64,000 nucleotides of DNA. It comes from Sclerotinia nivalis. Taxonomy: Eukaryota; Ascomycota; Leotiomycetes; Helotiales; Sclerotiniaceae. Below the pieces are notes generated by a model that searched no databases, was not told the DNA's origin, and worked only from the letters and a program-made list of their open reading frames with translations. Shown in pieces: positions 11,501 to 23,204 of this stretch. The translations under genes were made by a program, and so were the position numbers. Within the stretch, counting starts at the first letter, position 1. The number at the start of each line of letters is the position of its first letter. The stretch spans positions 2,294,001 through 2,358,000 of the forward strand of contig JAPEIS010000001.1 of assembly GCA_029531795.1 (NCBI GenBank), given 5' to 3'.

Positions 11501-14313
11501 ATGTGTAGAGGCGTGCATGCTAGAGAGGAGGTAGAGAGTGCGGGAATGGATATTACCAAAGGAAGAGAAATCCTGCCAGCAAATGTTATTCCAAGACATT
11601 ACGATCTCACATTAGAGCCGGACTTCAAGAAGTATACATATGAGGGTACTGTCATAATTGATTTAGATGTTGCTGAGGATACCACTTCTATTTCCTTGAA
11701 TACTCTAGAACTCGAGATACACAGCACCAAAATCACCTCTGGACCTGAAACCATAAGGTCAGTGACTGGCCGAAAAGGTTTTTGCAGGATGTTCTCCATT
11801 CATATCTAACATGCAATAGCTCCACTCCAGATGTCTCCTACGACGAGGCCAACCAAACCACCAAGGTTGCTTTCGAGAAAACAATTCCAAAAGGAGCAAA
11901 AGCACAAATCGAGATGAAGTTTACTGGTCAGCTCAACGACAAGATGGCAGGTTTCTACAGATCAACTTACAAGAATGCGGATGGATCCGAGGGTATTTTG
12001 GCCACAAGTCAAATGGAACCGACTGATGCCCGAAGAGCTTTCCCTTGTTTCGACGAACCTGCTTTGAAGGCAGAATTCACAATTACTTTGGTCGCGGACA
12101 AGAACCTCACCTGCTTGAGCAATATGGATGTTGCTTCAGAGACCGAGGTCAACGGAAATAAGAAGGCTGTCAAGTTCAACAAATCGCCACAAATGTCGAC
12201 ATATCTTCTGGCTTTTATTGTTGGAGAACTCAACTATGTTGAAACAGACAAGTTCAGAATTCCAGTCAGGGTTTATGCTCCTCCAAATCAGGACATTGAG
12301 CATGGAAGATTTTCATTGGATCTTGCAGCACGAACCCTAGAATTTTATGAGAAGACCTTTGATAGCCCGTTTCCCTTGCCAAAGATGGTGAGCTTTTATA
12401 ATTTCCCCTATTGAAATATTCTAACTCGGTTTGTAGGACATGGTTGCTATTCCGGATTTTTCTGCTGGTGCCATGGAGAATTGGGGCTTGATTACTTACC
12501 GTGTCGTTGACCTTCTGTTCGACGAAAAGACCAGCGGTGCCTCCACAAAAGAACGTGTCGCGGAAGTTGTTCAGCATGAGTTGGCTCATCAATGGTTCGG
12601 CAACTTAGTGACAATGGATTTCTGGGATGGGTTGTGGCTTAACGAGGGTTTTGCGACATGGATGTCTTGGTATTCTTGCAACATCTTCTATCCAGAATGG
12701 AAGGTTTGGCAAAACTACGTGACAGATAACCTTCAAAGTGCCCTTGGTCTTGATTCCATACGAAGCAGTCATCCAATTGAAGTACCAGTTCAGAGAGCCG
12801 ATCAAGTCAACCAGATATTTGACGCTATTTCATATTCCAAGGGCTCTTGTGTCCTTCGTATGATTGCAAGCTATTTGGGAGAAGATGTATTCATGGAAGG
12901 TATCCGTCAATATCTGAAAAAGCATGCTTATGGCAACACTCAAACCGGTGACCTCTGGGATGCATTGAGTAAGGCGAGCGGTAAGGATGTCTCGGCAGTT
13001 ATGGACATCTGGACAAAACGTGTCGGATATCCTGTTGTCAGTGTGACTGAGAATGAAGATGGGAAGAGCATCCACGTCAAGCAAAATCGTTTCCTGCGAA
13101 CAGCTGACGTCAAGCCCGAAGAGGACGAAGTTTTGTACCCTGTTTTCTTAGGTCTCCGTACCAAGAGCGGTGTCGATGAGGAGCTTGTATTAACCAAGCG
13201 AGAAGACACGATTAAGGTCCCTGCAGATTTCTTCAAGTTGAATGCAGATCATACTAGCATTTATCGAACATCCTACACTCCGGAACGACTTGAAAAGCTT
13301 GGAAAGGCTGCCAAGGAAGGGTTACTGACCGTAGAAGACCGTGCAGGAATGATCGCAGATGCAGGTGCTCTCGCTTCCGCTGGGTATCAGAAGACTTCTG
13401 GTGTTCTAAACTTATTTAAGGGCTTCACCAGTGAAAACGAGTTTGTTGTTTGGACCGAAATTCTCGCCCGCTTGGGTAGTATCCAGACTGCTTGGGTTTT
13501 TGAGGACAAGAAAATCAGAGATGGACTTGAGTCATTCCAAAGAGAACTCACCAGCGAAAATGCTCACAAATTCGGATGGGAATTTAAGGACAGCGATGAA
13601 CATGTGCAGCAACAATTCAAAGCTATGCTTTTTGGCAGTGCTGGAACATCTGGCGACAAAGTCATCATTAAAGCCGCACAAGACATGTTTGCTAAATTCG
13701 CTGAAGGCGACAAATCTGCTATTCATCCAAACATTCGTGGTAGCGTTTATGCCATTGTCCTGAAATATGGTGGCAAGAAAGAGGTATGTTAACCTTGTTC
13801 AAGACAATATAGTGGCTAATATCCGTACAGTACGACATCATCCTAGATGCCTACCGCAACTCCACAAACAGCGACGAACGTAACACTGCTCTCCGTTCTC
13901 TAGGACGAGCTAAAGATCCGGAGTTGATCAAGCGAACTCTCGCTTTACCATTCAGCGGTGAAGTCAAGGAACAAGATATTTACCTCCCCATCAGCGGGCT
14001 TAGAGCCCACCCAGAAGGCACCGAAACATTGTATGTTTGGATGACTGAAAACTGGGATGAACTCCAACGACGATTGCCGGCCGGTTTATCTATGTTGGGA
14101 ACGATGGTTACCATTTGCACGTCGGGCTTTACCGATGAACAAAACTTGAAGAGAATTGAGGAGTTCTTTTCAAAGAGAGATACCAAGGGCTTTGACCAAG
14201 GTCTGGCACAAAGCCTCGATAGTATTAGAGCAAAGAGCGCTTGGGTTGAGAGAGATAGAGAGGATGTTAAGGCCTGGGTCCAGGCAAATACTCAAGTCAA
14301 GAGTGAGCTCTGA
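11501..14313 (+). CDS. ape2: M1 zinc aminopeptidase (Ape2/ApsA type)
   Basis: Four exons, 11501-11757, 11820-12387, 12437-13783 and 13831-14313, join in frame to 884 aa, the usual length for fungal Ape2/Aap1/ApsA. The introns are 62, 49 and 47 nt. The exopeptidase motif GAMENWG is at 286-292, and the zinc site HExxH (322-326) is followed by the third ligand E345 exactly 18 residues on. The ERAP1-like C-terminal helical domain is complete. The enzyme removes N-terminal residues from peptides and is often called arginine/alanine aminopeptidase. The start chosen is the ATG reading MCRGV, as the family commonly starts MCR. Open sequence continues upstream to about 11366 in the same frame, and a presequence-like frame lies at 11090-11314. 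A longer, organelle-targeted isoform is therefore possible. Confidence 0.95.
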
Positions 14314-15950
14314 GGAACTCTGAAATGATAAACGAAAAGCATGATATATAAACATCATAGGTAACCCAATACTGCTAGATTATGAGATGATAAATGCAAA
14401 TGATGATTCTACAATGAACTCCGTATGCAAACACTTTACTGTCAAACATTGAGAGCCCAGAGTTTGTAAGGCAAGTAAATATAATAACATCATACTTGTT
14501 AGGTAGCTGACATTGCTGTTGAAGCTATGTCATACGGAGCCGGACAGTTAAAGTATGGGGGTTAAATCGTGAATCGTGAACACGATATTTCAGCTCACCT
14601 GATGGATCAGAAGACAAAAATCGTATGAGACTTTTTTTTTTTACTTTTACAGCCACATTTTGGGTCTGGCTTGCATGCGCAGCGAAGTTTGCTTTTTTTT
14701 CTTGGTTTGTTTGTGGATGTGGAAGGAAGGCTAGTTGGGAAGAAATGATAATGATGGATGGATGGATGATGGATGGATATTGCTCTCGTTAATTGCGTAA
14801 CTGACTTGGCTTGGGAAAGAAGAAGAAGAAGAAGGGGAAGAAGCTGATAAAGATTTTCCGCCCTATCCTATCCTACCGTAGGTAGCAATGTGGTTCGATT
14901 GATCATGGTAAGGAGGTTGCTCCGAAAATCGTGGATGGTGCATTGTGCATCGCGCATCGTGCATCGTGCATCGTGTGACAAACTTGTCTCTGCTCCAGCC
15001 ACATTTCGCGTCGTACATACTTCACTTGACAGGACGGACAGGCTGACTTGAGAACTTTCATGATTTGATAATTTGACAATTTGATGCAGAGCCGTGTAAC
15101 GATTCGGTTGGTCGGCTGGCTGGTGGTGGCAGGGCTGTTTTAAATGACATATTATATATGGTGTGAGATGGCGTGCTGGAGATAACGCCAATGTCAACGC
15201 ATAGTATAACCTTCAAACCTCCTTTTTTTTTTGCTGGCTCTTAAGGTTAAAATCGATGGAAGTAATGATGGAGAAAGAGGGGATGCGGCACAAATCCCCA
15301 CGCCCACCATCACCCGTTTTTCGTCTGGAGCCACACGTATATTTTGATCTATATTCTTGTTTCTTTTGTGCTGGGTAGGATAGGGAAGGAAACTCAGCTG
15401 ACCTCTTCTTTCCTTTTTTTGTTTTCCTTTTTGTTTTTCTTTGGCTCCTTACGCATAGACGGGCGTTGAGGCGTTTTGGTAGTCGGGGCGTTGTGGGGAA
15501 TACTTTCTTTTCATTTTTTATTTTTAAGTGTAAGGAAAAGGAAGGAGGGGAAGAAAGGGAAGGGGAGTAAAATGGAAGGCCCCTGATTTGATACATAATA
15601 CGCATGACCTTGTTGTTGTGAAAGCCCATGATCTTATATTTGCTGAACGGCACAGCGAGGGTAGCAGGTTAGCTTGAAGATGCTCGGCCTATTTTCTTTT
15701 TAGTTTTTTGATTTGATAGATTGGAGATTGATATAGCTTGAATGCATAAAATCTTTACATCAGCTCCAGCTTGATATTCCCGTTTTCCCACAGAAATCAC
15801 ACCAGCGCGGCTCGTACGTACCCTTGCACTCCCAAGGAAGATGCAACTACAAGCCACTTGGCCTTTTTTCTGTCTACCTGTCTCAGAATTATACTCCATC
15901 GGTCCTTCAACGTTCTCTGAATGTTGAAACTTCATGGATTCTAATTGCAA
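14314..15950. other. intergenic, simple-repeat rich
   Basis: No supported gene was seen. Simple repeats include tggatgga-type repeats at about 14750-14780, a gaa run near 14818-14832, the 7-bp array at 14938-14972, and pyrimidine-rich and purine-rich tracts at about 15400-15560. Long open frames here are low-complexity readings of those tracts. Confidence 0.5.
14938..14972. repeat. heptanucleotide tandem repeat, 5 x gtgcatc-like
   Basis: Five head-to-tail 7-bp units (gtgcatt, gtgcatc, gcgcatc, gtgcatc, gtgcatc) followed by a decayed unit. Confidence 0.85.
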
Positions 15951-16313
15951 TCATTTCCTGCATATTCTCCCACTAGGGCGCTCCAACACTTCCAATAGAT
16001 TGGATTGCAGTCCGACAAATCCTTTTTGATTCGCTTGAATTACTCCATGCGATGAGATCATCATATCTCTGAAATTTATTGAATACGTTGGATTTGATTG
16101 GAACAGCTTTGAATATTGCGTTTCATAGATATGTTTTGGGGGACCCCGAACGCCACAAAACATAGATAGCGGGATGTCCGCCTTGGGCACATGCATGATT
16201 TTGATACCAGGGTACATCTCCAAGAATGATCGAAGTAACCCCAATAGAGAATGTATACCCGAGACAATAAACCGATGACTTGAGGGGTCCAGTGCGGGAC
16301 CGATCTCTACCAT
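15951..16313 (-). CDS. hypothetical ORF, 120 codons
   Basis: A single open frame from an ATG with mixed amino-acid composition and a plausible hydrophobic helix near residues 20-32. I recognise no family. It is flanked by gene-poor sequence and has no visible promoter signals. It could be a fragment of a decayed gene or chance. I list it because its composition is more protein-like than the other frames nearby. Confidence 0.18.
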   Translation of the reverse strand: MVEIGPALDPSSHRFIVSGIHSLLGLLRSFLEMYPGIKIMHVPKADIPLSMFCGVRGPPKHIYETQYSKLFQSNPTYSINFRDMMISSHGVIQANQKGFVGLQSNLLEVLERPSGRICRK

Positions 16314-18963
16314 AATATGGGACTAACCCCCCGGAAGTTATCGTGAACAGTGAGCCTCAAAATAGTATGTGGTCCACATCTGTAGGAAGTTGGAACCAAT
16401 CTGCATGCTTTCAAGAACATCTTATCTTCCCGACCACCTTGTCCACACTTGTGGCTCCATTGAAGTTCCCTAATGCAAGTGGACGCCTCGTGGTTCTAGA
16501 AGCTAGCATCGCTCAAAAAGTTTGGTATTGCGCTAATATGACGGTTTACTAGCTCCGTTGACGTTGCTCACTTGTAGCTTCAGGACTAGGTATGCAAAAA
16601 CTAGACGTTGTGTATTAAAACCATGAAGGCTAAATGCACTTGAAGTTTGAACGACCATGGTGAATCCTAGATGGTTCGGATCCATCAGTTGCCAGGTCTA
16701 AGGTGATGGAATGTGCCGATGTCATAGCAACTAAACCTCGTTTTACCTTTCTTAGTTTCAGACTTGTTCGTATGTTCACCAAATTAACATTTTAGCCCCC
16801 AGTTTTCATGGGCAGAAAGTTTGTCCTGTTAACTTATGGGAATTGTAGCCGATTCTCCTCGGTTCTTTTAAGTTTTCTCCTCATGCTACTGCACAGACAT
16901 TGTCCCTAACTAGAGGACCCGGTAGTGTGAAAAACGCTGTAGGTACTAGGTAGTGTTTGAAGAAAGTTTGGAAGCATCTTTCCCCTACTATCTCGAACCA
17001 GACCGATCATTTATCTTCCTTTCAACCTTTTCTTCGCGGCTCGCCTCTTTCGATTATTATTCGAGGTGTTCTCCCTTTAATAGTCTGTGCATTGCCACCG
17101 GTGCAATCATGAACCATATAGGTGTTATGATTACATGCGCTCCAATGAGGTCACGCACACTATTTTGAAATAGTCGTATGCTTCGACTCGAGCAGATGCT
17201 CGACCATGTGCATAATGAAATATTTTGCGAAGCTCTGCATCTGTATCTTATGCATCAAGCCTATAATTGCAAAGGAGATGAAGCACTGAAGCGCCTCTCT
17301 CAAACAACCCAAAATGAATAACCCCCCAGTATCGTTTCAAAAAATTCCATACACATGGCACTGGGACGAGCGAAACCCCGTGCACACGCCCAATTGTACG
17401 TCTTGAATATCATGAATATCAAAAGGCCACGATAGCTCACTACATACAATCTAGAAATCGAACATCACCGCGAAACAAAAAACATTGAAATTGTCCTACC
17501 TGTAGACAACCTCTCGATCACAAAACGGTATCCGGACATCCCCCCACGCCCACCAAAAAACTAAAAGTGGTGGGGGAGCCGAGAACATCCCCTGTTCATT
17601 CTTCAGCCTTCCGCTTCGTCATCCCGAATCCATGGCTGAAGAATTATCTGCTTGTGATATTATAATAAGACTTTTACACCCGATTAGTCATATTCAGATT
17701 TCAGCTGAGAAACACATTTGACATTTGACATTTGACATTTGACATTTGACATTTGACACTTGATACTTGATACTTGATACTTGATACAACGAATAGCACC
17801 GCCGTTTTTTTAATTAAAAAAAAGCAATTTATTATCGAATCTCGATACAAATATATAGATTAAACCTCAAGCCAATCATCCAATCATCCAATCAAATCCA
17901 AGGCTTATATATCTATGATTCTACTCTATGAATCCTTCATGTGAGCTTACATGTAGCTCACGCCACAAAGAAGAAGCTAGGTCCAGAAAGCTGCCAAAGC
18001 TTCGTATCCGCATCACAATATCAATCACATCACGCTGCTAGGGAGAAGAAAAAACTGCCGATACTTATCTCATCGTACGACCGAGACAGAAAACGAGATA
18101 TCGCGAACTCTCGTTCATTCCTTCTTTGGGGGTGTGCAATTGTTATCCGTATAAGCACTGACATATCTTCTTGATCCTCCCGCTCTGCTTTTCATGCCAT
18201 CAGGTATAAGCATGGTATAGTATTCTATGTTCAAGATCGTCGTGTCCTTAAAAGAAATCATGTTGTATAATAGGCAGCCACATATACGGGCACTAATGTA
18301 AGGTACTCGATTAGATCCATCAAAAGCAAATCTCATCCGCCGGATTCGGATATTTGGAGATCATCTTCCCCGGAAATAAGCGGAGAATGAGGAGATGTTT
18401 GAAAAAAAGCTAAACGTATAAAGTTTATATTTGAAAATAGTCCGAGACTTGTTGAAGCCAGAAATGTGTGTTCTGTGTATACCCCCGAAGCTGAAACCTT
18501 GCCTTGCCCATATCCAATAAGAGAAAATTCCATGTCGTTGATCGCTAAATTACTCCTTCATCCCTTGCTTTTGCATATCCTGAGATCCGCCCTTCCCTTG
18601 AATTTTTTTAGCCGTTAACGATAAAAGAAAGAGAAAATAAGATGACCAATGAAAACTCCTTCGGTGATAGATGTATATCCCTAAATCCAAATGAAACCCA
18701 TTCCATTGCCCTGTTCCCGAACACCCCGCTCAGAAAAAGCTCGCCCAAGAAAGAAATGCACCGATTTGCTGAAAGTGCTATAACGATGCCGCGGCTAATG
18801 TTGCCGGAAAAGATTGTCCAAAATCCTGCTGTGTGTTGTAGAGGTTATGGATATTGGTGTAAGGTCAATTGCGAAGTGAAAGTGCTAATTGCGATACGTA
18901 GAGTCGAATGTAATGTGTTGAAACTCCTGATGACTCGTCGAGGTTCCGTGATGAGGTTGGCAT
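16314..18963. other. intergenic, with tandem repeats and a hairpin
   Basis: No supported gene was seen. Visible structure comprises a stem-loop around 17540-17580 (cccaccaaaaaa ... tggtggggga), the 7-bp array at 17714-17787 and three catccaat repeats near 17876-17895. Bases 18115-18540 hold short open frames without family features. Confidence 0.45.
17714..17787. repeat. heptanucleotide tandem array with unit switch
   Basis: Six copies of acatttg are followed by one acacttg and three atacttg, all in 7-bp register. The change of unit within one uninterrupted array suggests a point mutation that was then spread by slippage or unequal exchange. Confidence 0.9.
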
Positions 18964-19125
18964 TCATGAGCACAAGGGACAATGTCCGGGAACGACAATG
19001 TATCGTTCATGGGGACCCTTTGCACATTGTCGGTCTTTGCTGCCATCGATGGAGGTCGAGAAGTAGTGAGCTCCAGGATCAACACATGAAGTGTAGATGT
19101 AGTAGTTCCTTGTGTATTCGCACAT
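18964..19125 (-). CDS. small Cys-rich protein, 53 aa
   Basis: An intronless frame of 54 codons starts MCEYTRNYYIYTSC and ends VVPGHCPLC-S-stop. It has cysteines at 2, 14, 34, 49 and 52, a GPHERYIVV block and a terminal CPLC knuckle. From memory this matches a small conserved family in filamentous ascomycetes, with MC at the start, spaced Cys/His residues and a final CxxC. The spacing could bind one zinc ion. No signal peptide is present, so it should be cytosolic or nuclear. A TATA-like box lies about 200 bp upstream. Codon use is even, and all nearby longer frames on both strands are less protein-like. Function is unknown. It was found by reading the minus strand and is short enough to be missed by length cut-offs. 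Confidence 0.6.
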   Translation of the reverse strand: MCEYTRNYYIYTSCVDPGAHYFSTSIDGSKDRQCAKGPHERYIVVPGHCPLCS

Positions 19126-19326
19126 TTTGCTGGCGAGAATGGTGTATATAGAAGGTGGACTTGAGGATAAGTTAGTATGGCAATGGCGCTGAGGGGTGGA
19201 TAGTGTGCGTACTGTGTGGGTCTGGAGAGGGGAGTGACGTGAGGTATAACTTCAAGATGGGGCTCGAGTTTAGATAGGGATGTGAAGTGAATATCTGATG
19301 AGTACGAGTCAGGGAGAACCCTCATG

Positions 19327-19336
19327 CCTTTATATA
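19327..19336 (-). promoter_or_regulatory. TATA-like box of the small Cys-rich gene
   Basis: The minus strand reads TATATAAAGG about 200 nt upstream of the ATG at 19125. Assignment as the core promoter is inference from position and sequence. Confidence 0.35.
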
Positions 19337-21388
19337 TCCAATGCCGAAACCTTTTGAGGCTGAGATATATTGACAAGACAATGTGGATATTTCACCTGAA
19401 CCTTCCCTGTATTACTGCTTGAAAAAAAAAGCAACAGGGCATGAACAAATCGAAGGTCTCGCGGGAAGTTTTAATTAATGGGAAAAGTAAGAGAGAGCTC
19501 TGGCCACCAATGTCAAAATGGCGTCAGAGCAGAGACAGATCGAATGGGGATGATTGTGAGATCTTGGGTACAACTGTAGTAATGTAACCCGTACACAAGA
19601 GATGCAAATTGCAAGAGCCAAAAGAGGGAAGTGAATACACCTACTATAAAGCTGCGGGTGCCAATGGATGATATGCGCTGCCAGCGGGGTGGGCTCCGGA
19701 TATCAATAGAATCAAAGCTTCATACCCGTAACCCATGGTGGGATGGTGCGCCGCATACCCAAACATCCAAAGGAAAAAGAGATATAGCAAGCACGGTACC
19801 GGGCGGACGAGCGTAGCAGGGCCATTTTTTCTGGCAGCAAACGCAACTTTTGGAATTTGCACCTACCATAGTTCGTGAAGCTGTTCAAATGTGGATCATT
19901 TATCGATTGTGGGCACAGATGTGACTACTAGAAAGTGTGCACGCCCGTGAGAGACTTGGATCGTATCTGTTAGATGAATTCACTGGTGCAGTGTTGTGCG
20001 AAGCACTTTTAGGAATTTTTGATGAAAGTCGGAAAGATGAGGTGCGTGTGTCTGTGACATGCGTTGAAAAAATAAGTAGCGCAAGGTCCGTGATCATTTT
20101 GTCTAATGATCCCGGTATTGTACCATGTCAATAAGTCAATTCCCCAAAAAATAATAACAATTTGGTGTAATATATACCGGTATGGGGGGGTTTAAAAAAG
20201 GCATATTGAATAGAAGAAATAATATTACTCGAAGATCAATATATCAATATATCGATAGATTGTTATATCTTACTATAATCGGAAGTCCTAAAAGGGCTGA
20301 AAGAGCTAGAACATTTCAAGAACTAAAACCATCTAGTATGTGATATTCATATTGTTAAAATCATCTAATACCTTCTGTATACTTCTGAAAAAGTTAGTCG
20401 GATGTCCTTCGTTCCAAATACAGTAATACAATCGTTCATCTCCCTCAGAAAGCTGGAATGTCATTTTAGCCTCACTTATCTAGATGTTCAAAAGAACCCT
20501 TTCGATGGCAGATACCCTAGACAGATACCCTAGACACATAACTAATTCCTGGCACTGAATAAAGTTTTTTACCCTACGAGGATATTCAAAATCGGAGATT
20601 ATCCACGTAATACGTACTTGTCGGATCGTAGATTGAATGAAATATATGCCGCCTTATTGTAAGTTTAGCAGATCTAAAGCATCCCTATCTTATCTCGCCA
20701 AAATCTCCTATTTCCCACACTCTTCAATATATGATCTTCTCAGATCTCATACATCAAGTTTGATGAGCGGAAACAGAGATATTGACGGGAAAAAGCAATT
20801 ACTTGCTCAATGCAAACAAGTCTGTGCTCTATGAATCCTATCTAATTCCACCCCGAGACCCAAGAAATCCAGCCACCCATGTAAACGGCTCGACGGCAAG
20901 CACCATCGGAGCTAGTCAAAAAGTTTGACATACAGAGTAGTTGCCAAAGTTCAAGGAGGGGTTGTGGGACCAGATTTCATGCATGGGGGGGCATGGGGCG
21001 GTTGATGTCTTACTTGCTACTTAATATCTTTGGGACAAGAGATGCCAAGGGAAGAAGTAAATGTATGATGATAAAATTACCCTCCAAGTTCTTATTTTCA
21101 AAAGAGCAAATGATACAATCCGAAACAGGCTCAAGGTCACGTTCGATCTATTTTAAATATTCAATTCCAACATTCAATACCTAGATACAGAAGACCTAAG
21201 AAGATCTAAGAAGCGAAACAAGCAAACGAAAGCCTTAAATTTTCCATCGGTAACACTTTAATTATTTTGCGTTGCTTCATCTCACCGTTGGAAAAAGAGG
21301 TCCAAGCTGAAACTACCTACCTACATCAAGTTTTGTTCATGGATTTCATGGATTTTATAGAACAGGTCAAAGCGAAATCTCCGTCCGA

Positions 21389-21428
21389 TATGTACTCTGT
21401 ATGTACTCTGTATGTACTCTGTATGTAC
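21389..21428. repeat. 11-bp tandem repeat, about 3.6 copies of tatgtactctg
   Basis: Three perfect 11-bp units plus a partial fourth lie in gene-poor sequence. The neighbouring ggtactccg looks like a diverged copy. Confidence 0.85.
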
Positions 21429-22527
21429 GGTACTCCGTAATTCGAATACAGTGATTTGGTACAAGTCCCAGTCTCTCAGCACGCACAACTCGAGTACCTT
21501 CAAATTTAAAGCCGGCAGTCGGGGATCCAGGGGAGCATCTGACGTGCCAATTTTACCCCAGTACGATCAAATCTTGCGATAATGGGGATTTCATCTATGT
21601 GCCACAAGGACTTTGACAGCTTGTGAATGGGGGGGAGGCGTATTGGTACTACCTTCCCGCGGTTAAGCAGTATTAGATTGTTCTTTAATTCCAAAATGTA
21701 TGAGGCATATGCATATCAAGCAAGAGAGACATCTAATTCTCCTTCGAATGAATATGAATGATAGATAGGTAACCCTTACACGTCCTTCTAATCTTCCGTC
21801 ACACCCCTACCTCCAAATTATCTTCGATATGCCTTATGCGAAGTTGAAGTTATAGGTCCTGTATTATTTCCCCAGGTCTAGGACATTATGCGAGGTTTGA
21901 AGATAATATATGTGACGATGCACAATGTGGTCATTTCTGCGGATAAGTCGTTCGCATCATGATTTTATGAACTGATATGATATTATGGACCCGCCGGCCT
22001 GGTTGAGGAACTAGTTCCCAGCCCTGTAAGTTGCATACGAACTCCTCCGGGTCAAAAGTAAGAAAGTAAATTCTTACGTAAGAGTTTAGATCTTGATACT
22101 CGAGTATGAGGGAGGTCGGAGGATAATGAAAAGCTCCGGGAGATTTCATGATCCATGTAGACTTTTATTCCTGCATAATTTGGATGGTTCGCTGTCCCGC
22201 AATCATGTTTCGAGAACCTTGAAGGACTAATCATCCCTTTTATTTTGGACGGATTGACAAAAGTATGATTAAATTTATTCAGCTTTTAGTAGAATGACAA
22301 TAAACTCTGTATTATGTGTAGAAGTGAACTAATTTCTCCGGCATTCTTCCTATCCTTGAAAAGACCCAGTTGTCTCCCAGAAAGGAAGTGCTTTTGACCT
22401 CAGGTTCCAAGTATTTATTACAACCATGCAAATTTGCTCCACAAACCTAGATTTGACCCCAATCTATCATGTTGCAGATTCAGAAGCAATCCCAACCACA
22501 CCCCTTTATCATAGGCCGTGCAATCTA

Positions 22528-23204
22528 TCACAACAGCCCGATCATTGCTACCGCTAATCCACCAAACAATGCAGCTCCACCGATTTCCTTCTGAAGCCCT
22601 GCGCTATCTGCGGCAGAAGCTGACGCGGAAGACGATGTTCCAGTTGTTGATCCACTTACGCCAGCGCCCGAAGCTGTGCTCGTACCAGATGTAGTTGTTG
22701 CTGAGCCTGAAGTTGTCGTGGAGGATGCTCCAGTCGCACTACTCGCTGTGCCCGAGGCGGTTGAGCTAGCAGTCGAGGCGCACGAGACCGCAGATGGCAG
22801 ATTGGTTACGCCAGCCGTCCTACACAGATTCTGAGCATAAGCAACCGCAGTCGCCTCATCCGCCGCCTCACAGGCGTCCGCCAAACAGCACGCGATGCCA
22901 CTCAAAAACGAGGAATTCGAACAGATGCAGGCGACATCGAGATTGGTGCAGCCGCCGATCTCAGACCCAGACGTGTACCTCGTCACACACGATTGCTACA
23001 TGGAATATTGGTATCAATAGGCTTGCATATGCCGCACAACAGCTTGACCAGATTGACACACGGCCGAACCACAGATAGGGGTGATTTGTATAACGATGGG
23101 TAGAAAAGCTTATTCGAACTTACTGCACAAGTTGGGAGTCCATTCTGTGCCGAGGTGAGACCTGCGAGCACTGCGGTGATAGCAACGATGGAAATGGTCT
23201 TCAT
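22528..23204 (-). CDS. CFEM-domain GPI-anchored cell-surface protein
   Basis: Two exons, 23204-23124 and 22995-22528, are split by a 128-nt intron in phase 0 and give 182 aa. Residues 1-19 are a signal peptide. A CFEM domain follows with C26, C30, C43, C50, C52, C63/64, C69 and C85, and D47 sits in NLDVACIC, where CFEM proteins coordinate haem iron. Residues 100-160 are a Ser/Thr/Ala-rich stalk expected to be O-mannosylated. The last 17 residues are hydrophobic (GGAALFGGLAVAMIGLL), the signal for GPI attachment. CFEM proteins act in haem/iron capture, wall structure or host interaction; which applies here cannot be said. The extra cysteine C99 at the domain end is common in plant-pathogen members. 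The intron is long compared with others in the window. Confidence 0.9.

Larger units (their letters stand above)
19126..22527. other. intergenic, gene-poor
   Basis: The stretch is about 3.4 kb with no supported gene. It holds the promoter side of the small Cys-rich gene, AT-rich repeats near 20220-20260 and an 11-bp array at 21389-21428. Open frames of 60-76 codons are scattered on both strands and lack family features. Confidence 0.45.

Noticed and set aside
15213..15653. 146-codon minus-strand frame
   Set aside because: It is Lys/Ser/Pro-rich and produced by purine/pyrimidine tracts; no domain was recognised.
17540..17580. Strong GC hairpin as a possible terminator or ncRNA
   Set aside because: No adjacent transcript is visible, and rho-independent terminators do not apply to fungal nuclear genes.
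18642..19151. 169-codon plus-strand frame
   Set aside because: It overlaps the more convincing small Cys-rich gene on the other strand and has no family features.
18885..19376. 163-codon minus-strand frame
   Set aside because: It overlaps the small Cys-rich gene in a different frame. Its Pro/Ser/Thr-rich composition looks like read-through of a 5' leader.
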